A stretch of DNA of 64,000 nt, taken from positions 124,001 to 188,000 of the forward strand of contig NZ_CABPSF010000003.1 in the NCBI RefSeq assembly GCF_902459685.1, in the 5' to 3' direction. The translations under genes and the position numbers were made by a program. The notes below the pieces were generated by a model. That model was not told the DNA's origin. It made no database searches and worked only from the letters and a program-made list of their open reading frames with translations. Position 1 is the stretch's first letter. The number at the start of each line of letters is the position of its first letter. Shown here in pieces: positions 1 to 9,365 of this stretch. Origin of the DNA: Pandoraea iniqua. GTDB taxonomy: Bacteria > Pseudomonadota > Gammaproteobacteria > Burkholderiales > Burkholderiaceae.

Positions 1-1
1 T

Positions 2-1417
2 TCGAGCACAACCCTTTCTGTCGGTTATCAATATTCACACTCGGTGCCCAAGGGAATGCCGTGGGGCGGTCAGCCGCTGTTTTTCAGCGATGGGTCGACC
101 ACGCACTGGCCTCGTTCGACCAACATGGCCGCGAACTGGAGCACATGGGATAGCACCCTGAAAACCGCCTTTGCCAATCTTGAGCAGCGATTCGACAACG
201 GTTGGAAATTGCGGGCGGAGTTCAGTCAGAAGCGGGCGAATGCGGACTCCCGGCTGCTGTCGGTGTTGGGCTATCCCGATAAGCTCTCCGGGCAGGGGCT
301 GATTCCCGTGGCGGCCGCCGGCCTGCTCGACACCCGGCAGAACAACTTCGATGTGATGGCCACCGGCCCCTTCCGGCTTTTCGGCCGGAAACATGAGCTG
401 GTCATTGGGGCCATGGCGTCGAACCTTAACTCGGACGATCACGAAACGGGCTTCGTCTTTCCCGGCACACCGATCGGCAACTTCTATGACTGGAACGGCA
501 ACTATCCGGAACCCGATTTCAACGCGGCGTCTTATACGTTGACCCGAACGCGTGTGAAGCAAAGCGGGTTCTACAGTGCGGCGCGATTCTCGCTGTCGGA
601 CCGGGTGAAGCTGATCGTGGGCGGCCGATTCAGCAATTACGAAGTTGACCAGAATTCCGAAACCAGTTCATTCCACGACAAGACGACTGCGAAGTTCGTC
701 CCTTACGTCGGGCTGGTTTATGACCTCAACGACACGTACTCCGCCTATGCCAGTTATACGGCGATCTTCAACCCGCAGACGTATCGCGACAGGAATGGCG
801 GCATTCTTTCGCCTACGACCGGAAAGAATGTGGAAGTCGGCCTCAAGGGCGAATACCTCGATGGCCGGCTGAATGCCTCGATCGCTCTCTTCCAAGCTAA
901 GCTCGATAACGTCGCCCAAATCGACGCCGGCCAGCTTCTGCCGGATGGGACACAAGCCTATTACGCGGCCAGCGGCACTCAATCGAAGGGCGTGGATGTC
1001 GACGTGCAAGGCGAGGTGGCGCAAGGCTGGAACGTGTACGCGGGGGTTTCTCACTTCACGGCATCCAATGGCGATGGCAGCCGGATGAGCAGCCAGATTC
1101 CGCGCACTACCGCCCGGCTATTCACCACGTACCGTTTGTCCGGCGCTTGGGCGCGGCTTACGGTTGGCGGCGGCCTCAATTGGCAAAGCCGGTTCTATCA
1201 GTCCGCTGTCAGCCCCAACGGAACGGTGGAAGTTGGACAGAGCGCTTACGCCACCGCATCGTTGATGGCTCGATATGAGTTGACGAAGCACGCGACGGTA
1301 TCGATGAACGTCAATAACGTCTTCGACCGGCGGTACTACGCCATGACGGGTTTCTACAATCAGGCCCTTTATGGTGAGCCACGCAATTTCATGGTGACCC
1401 TTAGCTACAAGCTGTAA
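2..1417 (+). CDS. TonB-dependent siderophore receptor, 5'-truncated by window edge
   Basis: Outer-membrane beta-barrel receptor importing a ferric siderophore with energy from TonB. The frame is already open at base 2, so the plug domain and signal peptide lie outside the window; about 470 residues of barrel remain. Typical FpvA/FoxA/FhuE-family features are the GGQPLFFSDGS stretch near the left edge, GLVYDLNDTYSAYASYT, a VGLKGEYLDGRLNASIALF strand, the NVNNVFDRRYY motif near the end, and a C-terminal strand RNFMVTLSYKL ending in a hydrophobic residue. It has the same organisation as the receptor at the right end of the window. A stem-loop terminator follows. The ligand cannot be told from this fragment. 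Confidence 0.88.
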   Translation, partial: SSTTLSVGYQYSHSVPKGMPWGGQPLFFSDGSTTHWPRSTNMAANWSTWDSTLKTAFANLEQRFDNGWKLRAEFSQKRANADSRLLSVLGYPDKLSGQGLIPVAAAGLLDTRQNNFDVMATGPFRLFGRKHELVIGAMASNLNSDDHETGFVFPGTPIGNFYDWNGNYPEPDFNAASYTLTRTRVKQSGFYSAARFSLSDRVKLIVGGRFSNYEVDQNSETSSFHDKTTAKFVPYVGLVYDLNDTYSAYASYTAIFNPQTYRDRNGGILSPTTGKNVEVGLKGEYLDGRLNASIALFQAKLDNVAQIDAGQLLPDGTQAYYAASGTQSKGVDVDVQGEVAQGWNVYAGVSHFTASNGDGSRMSSQIPRTTARLFTTYRLSGAWARLTVGGGLNWQSRFYQSAVSPNGTVEVGQSAYATASLMARYELTKHATVSMNVNNVFDRRYYAMTGFYNQALYGEPRNFMVTLSYKL

Positions 1418-1570
1418 TGCACGGAGCAAGGTGGAATTGAAAAACACGTTCGTGGTGTTAGCCGCGCGAGCACTCCTCGATTTCGTCTCATTCTTATCGC
1501 CAATTTGCCTCATTTGACGGTCATCCCTGTCTCTCGCGAAAGGTCCCGGAGTACAGTCCGGGAACCTCTG

Positions 1571-1607
1571 CCACAGCCCGTTCTACAGAACGTTTTGTGG
1601 CTATTTT
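1571..1607 (+). terminator. Rho-independent terminator after the receptor gene
   Basis: A symmetric stem-loop: CCACA (1571-1575) pairs with TGTGG (1596-1600) and CGTTCT (1579-1584) pairs with AGAACG (1587-1592). It is followed by CTATTTTT. It lies about 150 bases after the receptor stop and just before the next gene. A second GC-rich stem, CCCGGA/TCCGGG around 1545-1562, sits immediately upstream. Confidence 0.6.
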
Positions 1608-1630
1608 TCGCATAAGAGATGGAGAAGTGA

Positions 1631-3199
1631 ATGGTTTTCAACGGCACCCGCGGGCTCGTCACCGCCACGTTGATCGGGGCGCTGTGCGCGCCGATCGCCC
1701 ATGCGCAGAAGGCTCCCGAGGGGGCCGCGCCCACGAAGGGGTTCAACACCTACATCCCGCCGGATGTCCTGACGCCCGACACCGTCCAGACGCGGATCGG
1801 CACGCTCAACTTCGTAGATGGCGTGCCGACCGAAGACACGGCCAAACGCGCCTTCGACAACCTCGATTTCCTTCGTGGTGTGGAGGTGTTCCTCAACCTC
1901 ATGCCGGCCGCGAGCATTGAGGCGATCCGTCGCTCAAGCGTTGCGCTTGGTGCGGCGAAGAGCCATCAGGCCACGATCTACGATCAACTGGCCGATTCGA
2001 ATCCGCTGCTGCTCACCGCCAACACCGACACGGTCTACGCCTTCGGCGTGCTCGACCTCGAGACCGACGGCCCGACCGTGGTCGAAGTGCCGCCGGGCAG
2101 CGGCCCGGGAACCGTCAACGATGCATTCTTCCGCTTCGTCGTCGACATGGGCGTGCCCGGGCCGGATCGTGGTAAGGGCGGCAAGTACTTGATCGTGCCG
2201 GCAGACTACACGGGCAAGCTCCCCAAGGATGTGAAAGATGGCGGCGAGTACTACATTGCGCGCTCGCCGTCCTATGTGAATATCGTGGTCCTGCGCGGAT
2301 TTCTGGTGGACGGCAAACCGGACCTGGCGTCGAAGATGTTCCGCGATGGCTTCAAGGTCTATTCACTCAGTCAGGCGAAACACCCGCCGAAGATGGAGTT
2401 CATCAATTCCTCGAAGCAAGCGTTCAACACGGTGCATGCCAACAACTTCGAGTTCTTTAAGGAACTGGACCACGTCATCCAGAAGGAACCCATCGGTTTC
2501 ATCGATCCTGAACTGCGGGGACTGGTCGCCTCGATCGGCATCCGCAAAGGCAAGGCTTTCGCGCCGGATGCGCGCATGACGAAAACGCTCACCGAAGCCG
2601 TCGCCGTCGGTAACGCCACGGCCCGGGCGATCAGTTTCCGCAATCGCGATCCGCGTGCCTATCTATATCCGAATAGCCAATGGCGTGTCGGCTTTATCGG
2701 CGACGACTACCGCTGGCTCGGGGGTGACGGCACACCGGGCCGCGATCTCGATGCCCGCACAGGCTTTTTCTACGTGGCCACGGTGAATACGCCGGCGATG
2801 GCGGCGAAACTGGTCGGCAAAGGGTCGCAATACGCCCTCTCCAGCGCGGACGCGACGGGCAAACCGTTCGACGGCGCGAAGCATTACCGGCTGCGCATTC
2901 CCGCCAACGTGCCGGCAAAGGACTTCTGGTCGGTGGTCATCTATGATCCGCAGACCCGCTCCGAGCTACAGACCGCGCAGCCTTTCCCCAGCAAGAACAA
3001 CAAGCGCGACAAGCTGATCACGAATGCCGACGGGTCGGTCGATCTGTACTTCGGGCCGGTGGCGCCCAAGGGCAAGGAAGCCAATTGGATGCAGACCGTG
3101 CCGGGCAAAGGCTGGTTCACGATCCTGCGGCTGTACGGTCCGCTGGACGCATGGTTCGACAAGACGTGGAAGCCGGGCGAGATCGAGGAAGTGCAGTAA
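1631..3199 (+). CDS. DUF1254/DUF1214 domain secreted protein
   Basis: A 522-residue exported protein of unknown biochemical role. The N-terminus is a Sec signal peptide (hydrophobic TATLIGALCAPIAHA, cleavage likely before QKAPEG). The middle part (roughly 60-190) matches the DUF1254 pattern with a PLLLTANTDTVYAFGVLDL segment, and the C-terminal third (NVPAKDFWSVVIYDPQTRS, then NWMQTVPGKGWFTILRLYGP) is the DUF1214 pattern. Full length for the family. The start is supported by GGAG eight bases upstream. It stands alone between a receptor and a permease, so context gives no substrate. The annotation is by family resemblance; function is unassigned. Confidence 0.85.
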   Translation: MVFNGTRGLVTATLIGALCAPIAHAQKAPEGAAPTKGFNTYIPPDVLTPDTVQTRIGTLNFVDGVPTEDTAKRAFDNLDFLRGVEVFLNLMPAASIEAIRRSSVALGAAKSHQATIYDQLADSNPLLLTANTDTVYAFGVLDLETDGPTVVEVPPGSGPGTVNDAFFRFVVDMGVPGPDRGKGGKYLIVPADYTGKLPKDVKDGGEYYIARSPSYVNIVVLRGFLVDGKPDLASKMFRDGFKVYSLSQAKHPPKMEFINSSKQAFNTVHANNFEFFKELDHVIQKEPIGFIDPELRGLVASIGIRKGKAFAPDARMTKTLTEAVAVGNATARAISFRNRDPRAYLYPNSQWRVGFIGDDYRWLGGDGTPGRDLDARTGFFYVATVNTPAMAAKLVGKGSQYALSSADATGKPFDGAKHYRLRIPANVPAKDFWSVVIYDPQTRSELQTAQPFPSKNNKRDKLITNADGSVDLYFGPVAPKGKEANWMQTVPGKGWFTILRLYGPLDAWFDKTWKPGEIEEVQ

Positions 3200-3215
3200 C
3201 CCAGCCTGCTGGCTG

Positions 3216-3249
3216 AGCAAAGGCGGGAGCGTTCCGGCCTGCCTTTGCT
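3216..3249 (+). terminator. Possible terminator hairpin after DUF1254 gene
   Basis: AGCAAAGGC (3216-3224) pairs perfectly with GCCTTTGCT (3241-3249), just after the stop at 3199. There is no long T-run. A second short stem, CGCGCG/CGCGCG at 3327-3344 followed by TTTTCT, lies before the next start. Either could end the transcript. Confidence 0.4.
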
Positions 3250-3376
3250 TTGGCGGGCCTGAGCGGTGATGCCACGCCCGTGAAACCCCGGAAACAAATT
3301 TGCCTGATATTCTTGCGGACGAAAGGCGCGCGATCCAACGCGCGTTTTCTGCCTTTACCGTTAAGAACATCCACCA

Positions 3377-4432
3377 ATGAATTCAACACCTGGGTCTGTT
3401 GCACAGACGACAACGGGCGTCGCCGCAGGTCTGGCACTCCTGTATTTCCTTCGCCCGGTACTCATCCCTTTCTTTCTCGCCGTCCTGTTGCGAATTCTCA
3501 TTTCGGGCATCGTCTTGGTGGTAGTTCGCCTTCTGCCGCGTGCGCCGAAATGGCTGATTCTCGTGGCGACGGCGGCGATTGTGGGTTTCAGCGCCTATAG
3601 CATCTTTATCATTACGCTTCAGGGCATCAGCGATCTGATCCAGCAAGCGGCTGACCTTCCCGCCCAGCTCGATCGTCTCATTCGTACGGCCACCGTGGGA
3701 TTCGGGCGGAAATTCGATCTGGCGACGGTGCTCGGGCTGATCGATTTGCCGAAGTTTGAGCACACCATCGCGACGTGGCTGGGCGACGCGGTGTCGATGG
3801 CATTTCTGACGCTGATGTTTCTCGTGTTCATGCTGCTTGGCGCCTCACGAAACACTGAGCCGAAAATTCTGCGCATCACGACGAGCGAGGCCCGGGCGAA
3901 TTCGCAGCGCATTGTGCTCAACAAGATCGTGCATGGCGTGCAGGCTTACCTGATCTCACAGACGGCAATCAATCTGGCGATTGCGGTGATCTCCGCGCTG
4001 GTCTTCCGTGTCGCGGAACTGCCCAACACGGCATTCTGGGCCGTGACGGTATTCCTGCTGGCGTTCATGCCTGTTATCGGGCCGTTTGTGGCGAGTGTTG
4101 TGCCCGCCCTGTTTGCCGCGATCCATAGCGACTCGATTTCCGTGCCGCTCGCCGTGTTTGTGGTCACGCTTGCCATCTTCCAGATCGCGCACAACCTCGT
4201 GCAACCCAAACTTCAGGCGAAAAGCACCAACACCGACCCGTTGGTCGGGATTTTCGCGCTGGGGGTCTGGACGCTGGTATGGGGCGTGCCGGGCGCCATT
4301 CTCTCCACGCCGCTGACGGTTCTCGTGATGGTGATCGCCGCGCAGTTTCAAAGCAGCCGGTGGTTGGCGATTCTTATCTCCCACGACGGCGCACCTGATG
4401 CGGCGCTTGTCCAACCCTCTGGCGAGAAGTGA
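3377..4432 (+). CDS. AI-2E family transporter (PerM/YhhT-like membrane protein)
   Basis: A 351-residue polytopic inner-membrane protein. Two N-terminal membrane segments (about 16-50), another at about 60-80, a polar stretch (about 90-130), and a C-terminal block of hydrophobic helices (about 190-330) form the PF01594 pattern. The conserved C-terminal signature LVQPKLQAKSTNTDPLVGIFAL (read in two parts, LVQPKLQAK and TDPLVGIFALGVWTLVWG) matches the PxVxG...LxP motif of this family. Members are variously annotated as autoinducer-2 exporters, permeases or ion antiporters; substrate cannot be assigned here. It is followed by a strong terminator and is monocistronic. Confidence 0.85.
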   Translation: MNSTPGSVAQTTTGVAAGLALLYFLRPVLIPFFLAVLLRILISGIVLVVVRLLPRAPKWLILVATAAIVGFSAYSIFIITLQGISDLIQQAADLPAQLDRLIRTATVGFGRKFDLATVLGLIDLPKFEHTIATWLGDAVSMAFLTLMFLVFMLLGASRNTEPKILRITTSEARANSQRIVLNKIVHGVQAYLISQTAINLAIAVISALVFRVAELPNTAFWAVTVFLLAFMPVIGPFVASVVPALFAAIHSDSISVPLAVFVVTLAIFQIAHNLVQPKLQAKSTNTDPLVGIFALGVWTLVWGVPGAILSTPLTVLVMVIAAQFQSSRWLAILISHDGAPDAALVQPSGEK

Positions 4433-4480
4433 ACGTTTATTCATTTAGTGAGCGCCGCTGGCTCGAGATATGACACGCGT

Positions 4481-4512
4481 AAAAAAGCCGCCTTCGATGA
4501 GGCGGCTTTTTT
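4481..4512. terminator. Bidirectional rho-independent terminator
   Basis: GCCGCC, loop TTCGATGA, GGCGGC, flanked by six A on the left and six T on the right. It sits between the convergent ends of the AI-2E transporter (stop 4432, plus strand) and the acyltransferase (stop 4589, minus strand), so it can serve both. Confidence 0.9.
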
Positions 4513-4588
4513 CATGCTCGATGACGCTCGATGGCTACGGACATCGCGCCGTTTGGCGTTCCAATGCCCGACTCCCGGGGGCCCACAG

Positions 4589-5464
4589 TCAATAAACCGG
4601 GGCCATGCCCGTCGGCCGATGTTTGAAGCGCCGGTGCACCCAGTAATACTGTTCGGGAAACCGGACGACCTGTTCTTCCAGAAAGGCGTTCATGCGACGC
4701 GCGTCGATTTCATCACTCTCTGACGGGAAGTCTGCGAGCGGCTCGAAAATCGTCAGCTTGTACCCTTGATAGTCCGGGAGCACCTCGGTCACGAACGGCA
4801 CCACTCGCGCACGTCCGAGTTTCGCAAGACGCGAAACGGCCGTGAGCGTACACGCGGGAACACCGAAGAAAGGGACGAACACGGAGTTGTCGATGCCTTG
4901 ATCCATGTCTGCGGCGATCATGACGGGTTTGCCGGAGCGCAGCAACGCCACAATCTTTTTGCCGCTGGTTGCGCGCTCGATCATCTCTGCACCGAACCGG
5001 CCGCGTTGCTTTTTGGCCAGATCGCACAAACCTTTGCTCGACATGCGTGTGTACAACGAGGCAACCGGGAGGTGCGTCGAATAGAGCATGCAACCGACTT
5101 CAATGCCTACGAAGTGGAATCCCATGAAGATCGTGGGCGGTGCGTCGGGGTCGTCGAGATCAATTTTGCTGTCGAGCTGGACGATATTCTGAATCGACTT
5201 GGCGCTGCCGAACCACTGGATGCCGCGTTCGAGATAGCTGCGAACGACATGGCGGAAGTGGGTTCTGGCGAGTGTCTGATGTTCGGCGCTGGTCTTGTCG
5301 GGGAAGCAAAGACGCAGGTTGACGAGGACGATATGCTTGCGGCGGCTCGGGAGTGCATACAGGACTGTGCCGACAACCATCCCGAGCCTTGCGACCAACG
5401 GGTACGGCAGTACGGACAATACGCGTAGCAACGCCACGATGAGCGCGAGGCTGAGGCGTTTCAC
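4589..5464 (-). CDS. Lipid A biosynthesis acyltransferase (LpxL/HtrB family)
   Basis: Inner-membrane acyltransferase of the late (secondary) acylation steps of lipid A, moving an acyl chain from acyl-ACP to a Kdo-lipid A precursor. The N-terminus has one hydrophobic segment (VKRLSLALIVALLRVLSVLP), as in LpxL. The catalytic H-x4-E dyad is visible as HFVGIE in the GFHFVGIEVG stretch, and YYWVHRRFKHRP near the C-terminus is the family's conserved end. I chose the GTG at 5464 (about 291 aa, the usual size), preceded by AGGGAAAA. The frame stays open to 5593, giving 42 more residues with no family character. It could equally act on other lipids, as some paralogues do. Confidence 0.82.
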   Translation of the reverse strand: MKRLSLALIVALLRVLSVLPYPLVARLGMVVGTVLYALPSRRKHIVLVNLRLCFPDKTSAEHQTLARTHFRHVVRSYLERGIQWFGSAKSIQNIVQLDSKIDLDDPDAPPTIFMGFHFVGIEVGCMLYSTHLPVASLYTRMSSKGLCDLAKKQRGRFGAEMIERATSGKKIVALLRSGKPVMIAADMDQGIDNSVFVPFFGVPACTLTAVSRLAKLGRARVVPFVTEVLPDYQGYKLTIFEPLADFPSESDEIDARRMNAFLEEQVVRFPEQYYWVHRRFKHRPTGMAPVY

Positions 5465-5796
5465 GGTGAGTTTTCCCTCTGGGGGCCAACGTTGGAGGGC
5501 GAATTCAAGCGCCACGCTGACGGCCGTTAGGCTTGTCCTTACATCGTGGCAATGCTTTCGCTTGAGATACTGACCGTGGGTTGCACAACACAAGCTATGG
5601 TCAACAAATGACTGGAGCTGAGGCGACTCGCGAACTGGCGCAGTGTAACAGGTAGTTTGGGCGCAACTAACCTAAACACGCCTGAACTGATCGGTCGTCC
5701 CCTCTCTTATTCTTTCCCTGCTCCGCTGGTCCCCTGTAGCGGCCTGCTTTGACGCAACGTCTGTATTGGAGAGTTTGTCGCCGACTTGCTGGCTCG
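5465..5796. other. Intergenic gap, no gene recognised
   Basis: The stretch between the acyltransferase start and the DUF218 stop is more AT-rich than its surroundings. A 60-codon open frame on the minus strand (5667-5849) has no recognisable character and overlaps the DUF218 gene. The acyltransferase promoter presumably lies here. I see no repeat or mobile-element end. Confidence 0.5.
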
Positions 5797-6501
5797 TCAG
5801 GCCGATAGATGATTGCGGCAGCCAACGTCCAGGAGATGTTGATAAGCATTCATCACGTCGCCGGGTATTGACTGGCGCGAGAAATAATTCCGACTCGGGT
5901 ATTCAATCAACCTGTGGATTTCGCCTGCCATCTCGTCAAGAAGTACTTCCGGACGAGGACTCCCAATGTATTGCTCTCGAAAAGTCATCGGGGGCGACGA
6001 CATCGCAAACGAGACTTCGGGCCAAATGTGACGGGCAGTTGCGAGAACGCGCCGCTCGGAGGATGGCTTGCTAACCAGAATCACGGTGCCGGGCACTGGG
6101 TAATCGTGTGAAAGCAGCTTCTTTGTGAACGCGATATTTTCACCGACGTTCGTCGATTTTTCTTCCTTGATGATTCTGTCTAACGGGACCCCTGCAGCAA
6201 CGGCACGGTCTGAAAAAATCTGCGCTTCGGAGTCATGCCAGACGTCACGTGTCCAGTTTCCAGAATTCCCGGAAAAGACAATCGAGGACGCCCAATTCTC
6301 AAGCAAGAGCGTCGCGCAGTACGTGGCCACACGTGTGTCGTAACTCCCTAACCCAACGATGTAGTCGGCGCGTCTTTGGATCGGGGCACCGATGTGCAGA
6401 TAGGCCCATACGGTTTCGGCTGCCGAACAGGTGCCTTCTGGAAGACTATCCAAGTCACGATGGCCGGGGTTGAGACGTTGTTGATAGTCGAGACTGGGCA
6501 T
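5797..6501 (-). CDS. DUF218 family protein (SanA/YdcF/ElyC-like)
   Basis: About 234 residues with the DUF218 (PF02698) fold signature: a Rossmann-like YIVGLGSYDTRV strand and turn, then IVFSGNSGNWTRDVW, SEAQIFSDRAVAAGVP, the diagnostic EEKSTNVGENIAF, and a later VILVSKPSSERR. Well-studied members (SanA, ElyC) act at the inner membrane in envelope integrity, but this protein has no obvious membrane anchor. That makes it closer to the soluble YdcF type, which is reported to bind S-adenosylmethionine. Base composition is visibly more AT-rich than its neighbours, consistent with transfer. An in-frame GTG at 6513 would add four residues. No operon partner. Confidence 0.75.
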   Translation of the reverse strand: MPSLDYQQRLNPGHRDLDSLPEGTCSAAETVWAYLHIGAPIQRRADYIVGLGSYDTRVATYCATLLLENWASSIVFSGNSGNWTRDVWHDSEAQIFSDRAVAAGVPLDRIIKEEKSTNVGENIAFTKKLLSHDYPVPGTVILVSKPSSERRVLATARHIWPEVSFAMSSPPMTFREQYIGSPRPEVLLDEMAGEIHRLIEYPSRNYFSRQSIPGDVMNAYQHLLDVGCRNHLSA

Positions 6502-6740
6502 GGCGTAGATCACGAGACTTGATCGTCAAATATGAGGGACCAGAGCTCGCGGATGCCGAGCGGCCGGGGTTGTTCGGAAGACTAGCAAGTCGGCATGCAG
6601 GCTGTATATGAGCAGAATCTGAATGCCAACACAGCAGACCCGGCCTCCTGCCACGGGCGGAAGCATGAATTTCTCGATTTCGTCCACATCGAAATCTGTT
6701 GCGCCACAAGCCGGGGTCTTCGCGTCCTAGTGGTCCGGTC

Positions 6741-8222
6741 TCAAGAAATCATGGCCCTTCGCTTCGCCCTCACCGCCATCACCAAACCCCCGACCAACAT
6801 CACCGCCGCCACCGCAAACGTCACCCGCATGCCGGTGCTGATGGATTGGGCCGAAGCCGTTTCCAACGCAACGCTGCCGCTCGCAGCGCTAAACACTGCG
6901 CCCATCACCGACACGCCGGTAATCAGTCCGAGGTTGCGCGACAGGCTCAGCATGCCGGCGACGACGCCGCGCTGCGCCGGATCGATATGGCGCATCACTG
7001 CCGTATTGTTGGCGCCCTGAAACATCGCGTAATGGATCGTCATCCACACAAGCGGCGCGAGATAGCCCAGCACGCCGAAACGCAGTGGCATGCACGCCAG
7101 CAACCCCGCACTCAACGACATGCCGCTCAGGCCCACGATCGTCATACGCTGTGCGCCAAAACGGTCCACCAGACGTCCGGCCGGTACCCCCGAAAATGCC
7201 GACGACAACGGTCCTACCGACATGGTCAGTCCCACCAGCGTTGCCGCCAGCCCTAACCCATGGGACAGATAGAACGGACCGACCACAAAGGTCGTCATCA
7301 TCACGCACGCGACCAACGCGCTCATGATCAGGCTCGCAATGAGCGGCCGTTGACGCAGCAGAGCCAGTTGCACCAGCGGCGCCCGCGCCCTGCCCTGCAC
7401 CACCGCAAACAAGACCACACCCGCCAGCGCCACCAGCAGCAAGGCCACATTGAGCCCGCCAAAATGGCCGCGTCCCAGCGTCATCGCCAAGGCATAGGCC
7501 GTCAGCGTCGACGCCAGCACGAGCGTGCCGGCATGGTCAAACCCCGGACGTGGCGCCGTGCGGTGCGCGTCTCTGACCAGATAGCGATAGGCCAGCCACC
7601 AAGCCAGCAACCCCAACGGCACCTGAATCAGGAAGATCGCCCGCCAGCCGGCGGCGCCGATCACGATACCGCTCAGCGATGGCCCCAGCGACGTGCCGGC
7701 AGCCGACATGGTGCCCAACAACCCCATGGCGCTACCGGTGCGCTCCTTGGGGACGGTGGCGCCCACCATTGCCATGGTCAGCGCCATCATCACCGCGCCG
7801 CCCACGCCTTGCAGCGCGCGCGCCGCAATCAGCAACGGCAGCGTCGGCGCCAAACCGCATCCGATCGACGCCAGCGTGAACAAACCGATGCCGCCCAACA
7901 GCAAGCGCCGCCGTCCGACCATATCCCCCAGACGCCCAGCGCTGACAATCAGCGACGTGATGGCCAGCAGATACGCCAGCACCACCCACTGCACGGCCTG
8001 AAAACTCGCGCCGAAGACCTGCGCCAGTGTCGGCAGGCTCACGTTGGCGATGCTGGTGTCCAGCGAAGACATCAGCATCGAAAGGCATAACGCCGCCAGC
8101 GCCATGCGCGTGTTCGCAGTGACGTGCGTAGCGGGAGTATTGGGAGTTTTGGGAGTGCTGGCCGCATCGGGTGTAACGCCCGATGCCGTCGAAGGGGGAA
8201 CGCAGACTGTCTTGGGTTGCAT
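6741..8222 (-). CDS. MFS drug exporter, DHA2/EmrB-QacA (14-TMS) family
   Basis: A 493-residue polytopic transporter exporting toxic compounds by proton antiport. Family marks include LDTSIANVSLPTLAQVFGAS in the first helix (motif D1), GRLGDMVGRRRLLLGGIGLF (motif A), and GPSLSGIVIGAAGWRAIFLI (motif C region). Start chosen at the ATG at 8222, where the mature sequence begins MQPKTVCV; an upstream frame extends 26 codons without family character. The leader carries a PKTPNTPAT repeat. It is divergent from the LysR gene at 8304, 81 bases apart, suggesting that regulator controls it. Substrate unknown. Confidence 0.88.
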   Translation of the reverse strand: MQPKTVCVPPSTASGVTPDAASTPKTPNTPATHVTANTRMALAALCLSMLMSSLDTSIANVSLPTLAQVFGASFQAVQWVVLAYLLAITSLIVSAGRLGDMVGRRRLLLGGIGLFTLASIGCGLAPTLPLLIAARALQGVGGAVMMALTMAMVGATVPKERTGSAMGLLGTMSAAGTSLGPSLSGIVIGAAGWRAIFLIQVPLGLLAWWLAYRYLVRDAHRTAPRPGFDHAGTLVLASTLTAYALAMTLGRGHFGGLNVALLLVALAGVVLFAVVQGRARAPLVQLALLRQRPLIASLIMSALVACVMMTTFVVGPFYLSHGLGLAATLVGLTMSVGPLSSAFSGVPAGRLVDRFGAQRMTIVGLSGMSLSAGLLACMPLRFGVLGYLAPLVWMTIHYAMFQGANNTAVMRHIDPAQRGVVAGMLSLSRNLGLITGVSVMGAVFSAASGSVALETASAQSISTGMRVTFAVAAVMLVGGLVMAVRAKRRAMIS

Positions 8223-8303
8223 AGCCGGTACCTGTTCATATTGACGATGCAACAAAGCATATCGGCGCTTAATATATGGCGGAAGACGCAGCATTTGCAC
8301 TTT

Positions 8304-9257
8304 ATGAATGCATCAGACGCCACCTCTCAATCTAATGACGAGCCCCCGCGCCCGGCCTCCCTCATGCAAAAGCCTGACTTCAATCTCCTGCACACTCTTG
8401 ACGTCTTGCTGGCCGAAGGCAACGTGGCGCGTGCGGCGCGGCGGTTACAACTCAGCCCTTCCGCGATGAGCCGGGCGCTGGCCCGCCTGCGTGAGACCAC
8501 TGGCGACCCCTTGCTCGTGCGTGCCGGACGTGGTCTGGTGCCCACCCCGCGCGCGCTGGCCTTACGCGATCAGGTCAGCCAACTCGTGCAGGACGCAACC
8601 ACGGTGCTGCGACCGGCCCGACAGGTGGACCTCGCCACACTGGAGCGCAGTTTCACCCTGCGCTGCAACGAGGGCTTTGTCGAAACCTTCGGCCCGCAAC
8701 TGATTGCCCGCGCGGCGGCACTGGCGCCCGGCGTTCGGCTGCGATTCGTGCAAAAGCCGGACAAACAAAGCAACGCGTTGCGTGACGGCATCGTGGATCT
8801 GGAAACCGGCGTGATCGGTAAGGACACTGGGCCGGAAGTGCGCACACAGGCGTTGTTTCGCGACCGCTTTGTCGGTGTGGTACGCCTCGGCCATCCGTTG
8901 ACCCGGGGCAAGCTCACGCCGGAACGCTATGCCGCCGGCGATCATGTGCTGGTCTCGCGACGCGGCCTCGATCGCGGTCCGGTCGACGACGTGCTGGACG
9001 CCATGCAACTGCAACGGCGCGTGGCTGCCATCGTTGGCGGATTTTCTACCGCGCTGGCGATTGCGCGCGCATCGGACCTGATCGCGGGCGTGCCCGAGCG
9101 GCACACGCGCAGCCTGCGCGCCGATATGCACACCTTCGCGCTACCGGTGGCGACCCCGGTGTTGACGGTCTCGATGTTGTGGCACCCACGCATGGATGCC
9201 GACCCAGCGCACATCTGGCTGCGGGCATTGGTGCGCGAGGTGTGCGCAGCACCGTGA
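8304..9257 (+). CDS. LysR family transcriptional regulator
   Basis: A 317-residue DNA-binding regulator. The N-terminal winged helix-turn-helix reads FNLLHTLDVLLAEGNVARAA with SPSAMSRALARLRE as recognition helix, followed by the usual DPLLVRAGRGLVPTPRA. The effector domain runs from about 110 to the end. Starts at 8304 or at the ATG at 8364 (298 residues, closer to the family norm) are both possible. It is divergent from the DHA2 exporter and probably regulates it; a weak inverted repeat ATGC-N6-GCAT lies in the shared region at 8247-8260. Inducer unknown. Confidence 0.85.
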   Translation: MNASDATSQSNDEPPRPASLMQKPDFNLLHTLDVLLAEGNVARAARRLQLSPSAMSRALARLRETTGDPLLVRAGRGLVPTPRALALRDQVSQLVQDATTVLRPARQVDLATLERSFTLRCNEGFVETFGPQLIARAAALAPGVRLRFVQKPDKQSNALRDGIVDLETGVIGKDTGPEVRTQALFRDRFVGVVRLGHPLTRGKLTPERYAAGDHVLVSRRGLDRGPVDDVLDAMQLQRRVAAIVGGFSTALAIARASDLIAGVPERHTRSLRADMHTFALPVATPVLTVSMLWHPRMDADPAHIWLRALVREVCAAP

Positions 9258-9286
9258 TGTCACCCCATAAAAGAAGGACGTAAACG

Positions 9287-9320
9287 ACAAAGGGTTACGA
9301 GAGAACCCGTAACCCTTTGT
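9287..9320. terminator. Terminator hairpin between convergent genes
   Basis: A perfect 12-bp stem, ACAAAGGGTTAC (9287-9298) with GTAACCCTTTGT (9309-9320), separates the LysR stop (9257, plus) from the mqo stop (9366, minus). The A/T-rich outer stem bases can serve termination in both directions. Confidence 0.75.
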
Positions 9321-9365
9321 CTAAAACATTACCGCTGGCGCCCTACGCAGGCACCACGAAAATGC

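Noticed and set aside
3250-3600. 116-codon plus-strand frame overlapping the AI-2E gene start
   Set aside because: It runs out of frame into the transporter gene; the transporter's membrane segments and family motifs are in the other frame.
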